A stretch of DNA of 55,703 nt from an uncultured Clostridia bacterium. GTDB taxonomy: Bacteria > Bacillota > Clostridia > TANB77 > CAG-508. Position 1 is the first letter of the stretch. Each line of letters opens with the position of its first letter. The translations under genes and the position numbers were made by a program. The notes below the pieces were generated by a model, which saw nothing but the letters and a program-made list of their open reading frames with translations, had not been told where the DNA came from and ran no database searches. Where the stretch lies: assembly GCA_949118805.1 (NCBI GenBank), contig CASAUJ010000005.1:1-55703 (forward strand). Direction: 5' to 3'. Of this stretch, positions 55,381 to 55,703 are shown piece after piece.

Positions 55381-55425
55381 AACCAAGATTTTCTTATAGT
55401 ATAAATAGGAAATCTTGGTTTTTTT
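55381..55425 (+). terminator. Terminator after the exported-protein gene
   Basis: AACCAAGATTT and AAATCTTGGTT form the stem, followed by a T-run. Confidence 0.85.
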
Positions 55426-55600
55426 GACAAAAGAAACGATAAGTTAAAGCTGGAAAAAATGACCAGAATTTTTAAAAAGCAAAACCGTAAACAATAGAAA
55501 TAAAGTGGGTTTAGGATTATTCGAAAAAAAAGATTAGGAAGTATTTTGAGGATGAATTTTGAACGTGATAAAAAAAGCTGAAAATTTTTTTAAAAAAGTG

Positions 55601-55703
55601 TTGACAAACAAAAAAAACTAGCGTATAATAAAAATCGTCCCACAAAAATGGGACAGAAAAAGTACATTGAAAAGTAAACAATAAAATCCTTTAGAGAATA
55701 AAC
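55601..55703 (+). promoter_or_regulatory. Consensus promoter and leader, probably of an rRNA operon
   Basis: Fully consensus TTGACA (55601), a 17-nt spacer and TATAAT (55624). The leader then has a GTCCCACAAAAATGGGAC hairpin, and a stretch with ACATTGAAAAGTAAACAATA, of the kind found in the leader of Firmicute 16S rRNA. No coding frame begins before the end of the window, so the rRNA gene itself is inferred to lie just outside. Confidence 0.6.

Overview
The window is strongly AT-rich DNA with A/T-ending codons, AGGAGG-type ribosome binding sites, frequent GTG/TTG starts and strong promoters of the TTGACA-17-TATAAT type. Firmicute-specific genes (polC, a glyS T-box, class II GlyS) and spore genes (dpaA, ylbJ, sleB, an sspH-like gene) point to an endospore-forming member of the Clostridia, probably an uncultured gut lineage. 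Nearly all genes are on the + strand, and a consensus rRNA-type promoter sits at the right edge, so the window looks like one leading-strand chromosomal arm.

The main finding is a recoding signal. Eleven in-frame CGG codons, in nine genes, each sit exactly where the conserved reading frame moves by +1. The genes are polA, glycogen debranching enzyme, yqeG, an Xaa-Pro peptidase (two sites), polC (two sites), lepA, a DUF1294 gene and two prepilin-like genes. In every case the tetranucleotide is CGGA and the family's expected residue is glycine, so CGGA behaves as a four-base glycine codon, or as CGG stalling followed by +1 capture of GGA. Every other CGG seen in genes is out of frame, with one exception at codon 4 of the lipoprotein gene at 26306. 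No conserved upstream codon or downstream structure accompanies the sites. Essential genes are affected, two of them twice, so decay or sequencing error is unlikely.

Layout. 1-4616: a truncated coiled-coil protein, ligA, a small ORF and a metallo-beta-lactamase-fold hydrolase. 4617-5402: a decayed type III toxin-antitoxin locus (three 36-37 nt RNA repeats, a hairpin, and a frameshifted ToxN/AbiQ-like toxin). 5572-8634: folD, dprA, ruvB. 8659-10116: a QueH-acetyltransferase fusion and an acetyltransferase pseudogene. 10292-18656: a phosphatase, a GT-C glycosyltransferase, polA, a lytic transglycosylase, a TPR protein, dpaA and uppP. 18911-21122: a shortened prepilin-like gene, ylbJ and two genes of unknown function. 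21292-26168: murB, yvcK and a debranching enzyme. 26306-28878: a lipoprotein, holA and sleB.

28964-32474: yqeG, prepilin peptidase, Xaa-Pro peptidase, efp and a zinc-ribbon protein. 32546-34994: an M23 peptidase, tRNA-Trp and T-box/glyS. 35146-39489: two prepilin-like genes, sspH-like, a nucleoside kinase and an RNHCP protein. 39561-43500: a U32 peptidase, a cadherin-like-domain membrane protein and a tiny Cys-rich protein. 43682-49898: polC (with a duplicated OB domain), DUF1294, a prepilin-like gene and an amber-interrupted secreted protein. 50098-50441: a DnaA-box cluster. 50513-55703: rhodanese, lepA, rlmB, an unknown exported protein, and the promoter and leader of a probable rRNA operon.

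The themes are DNA replication and repair (ligA, polA, polC, holA, ruvB, dprA), translation (lepA, efp, glyS, rlmB), sporulation and cell wall, and a prepilin peptidase with four prepilin-like substrates. A hairpin repeat built on GGGGACGTTTCC occurs four times between or at the ends of genes.
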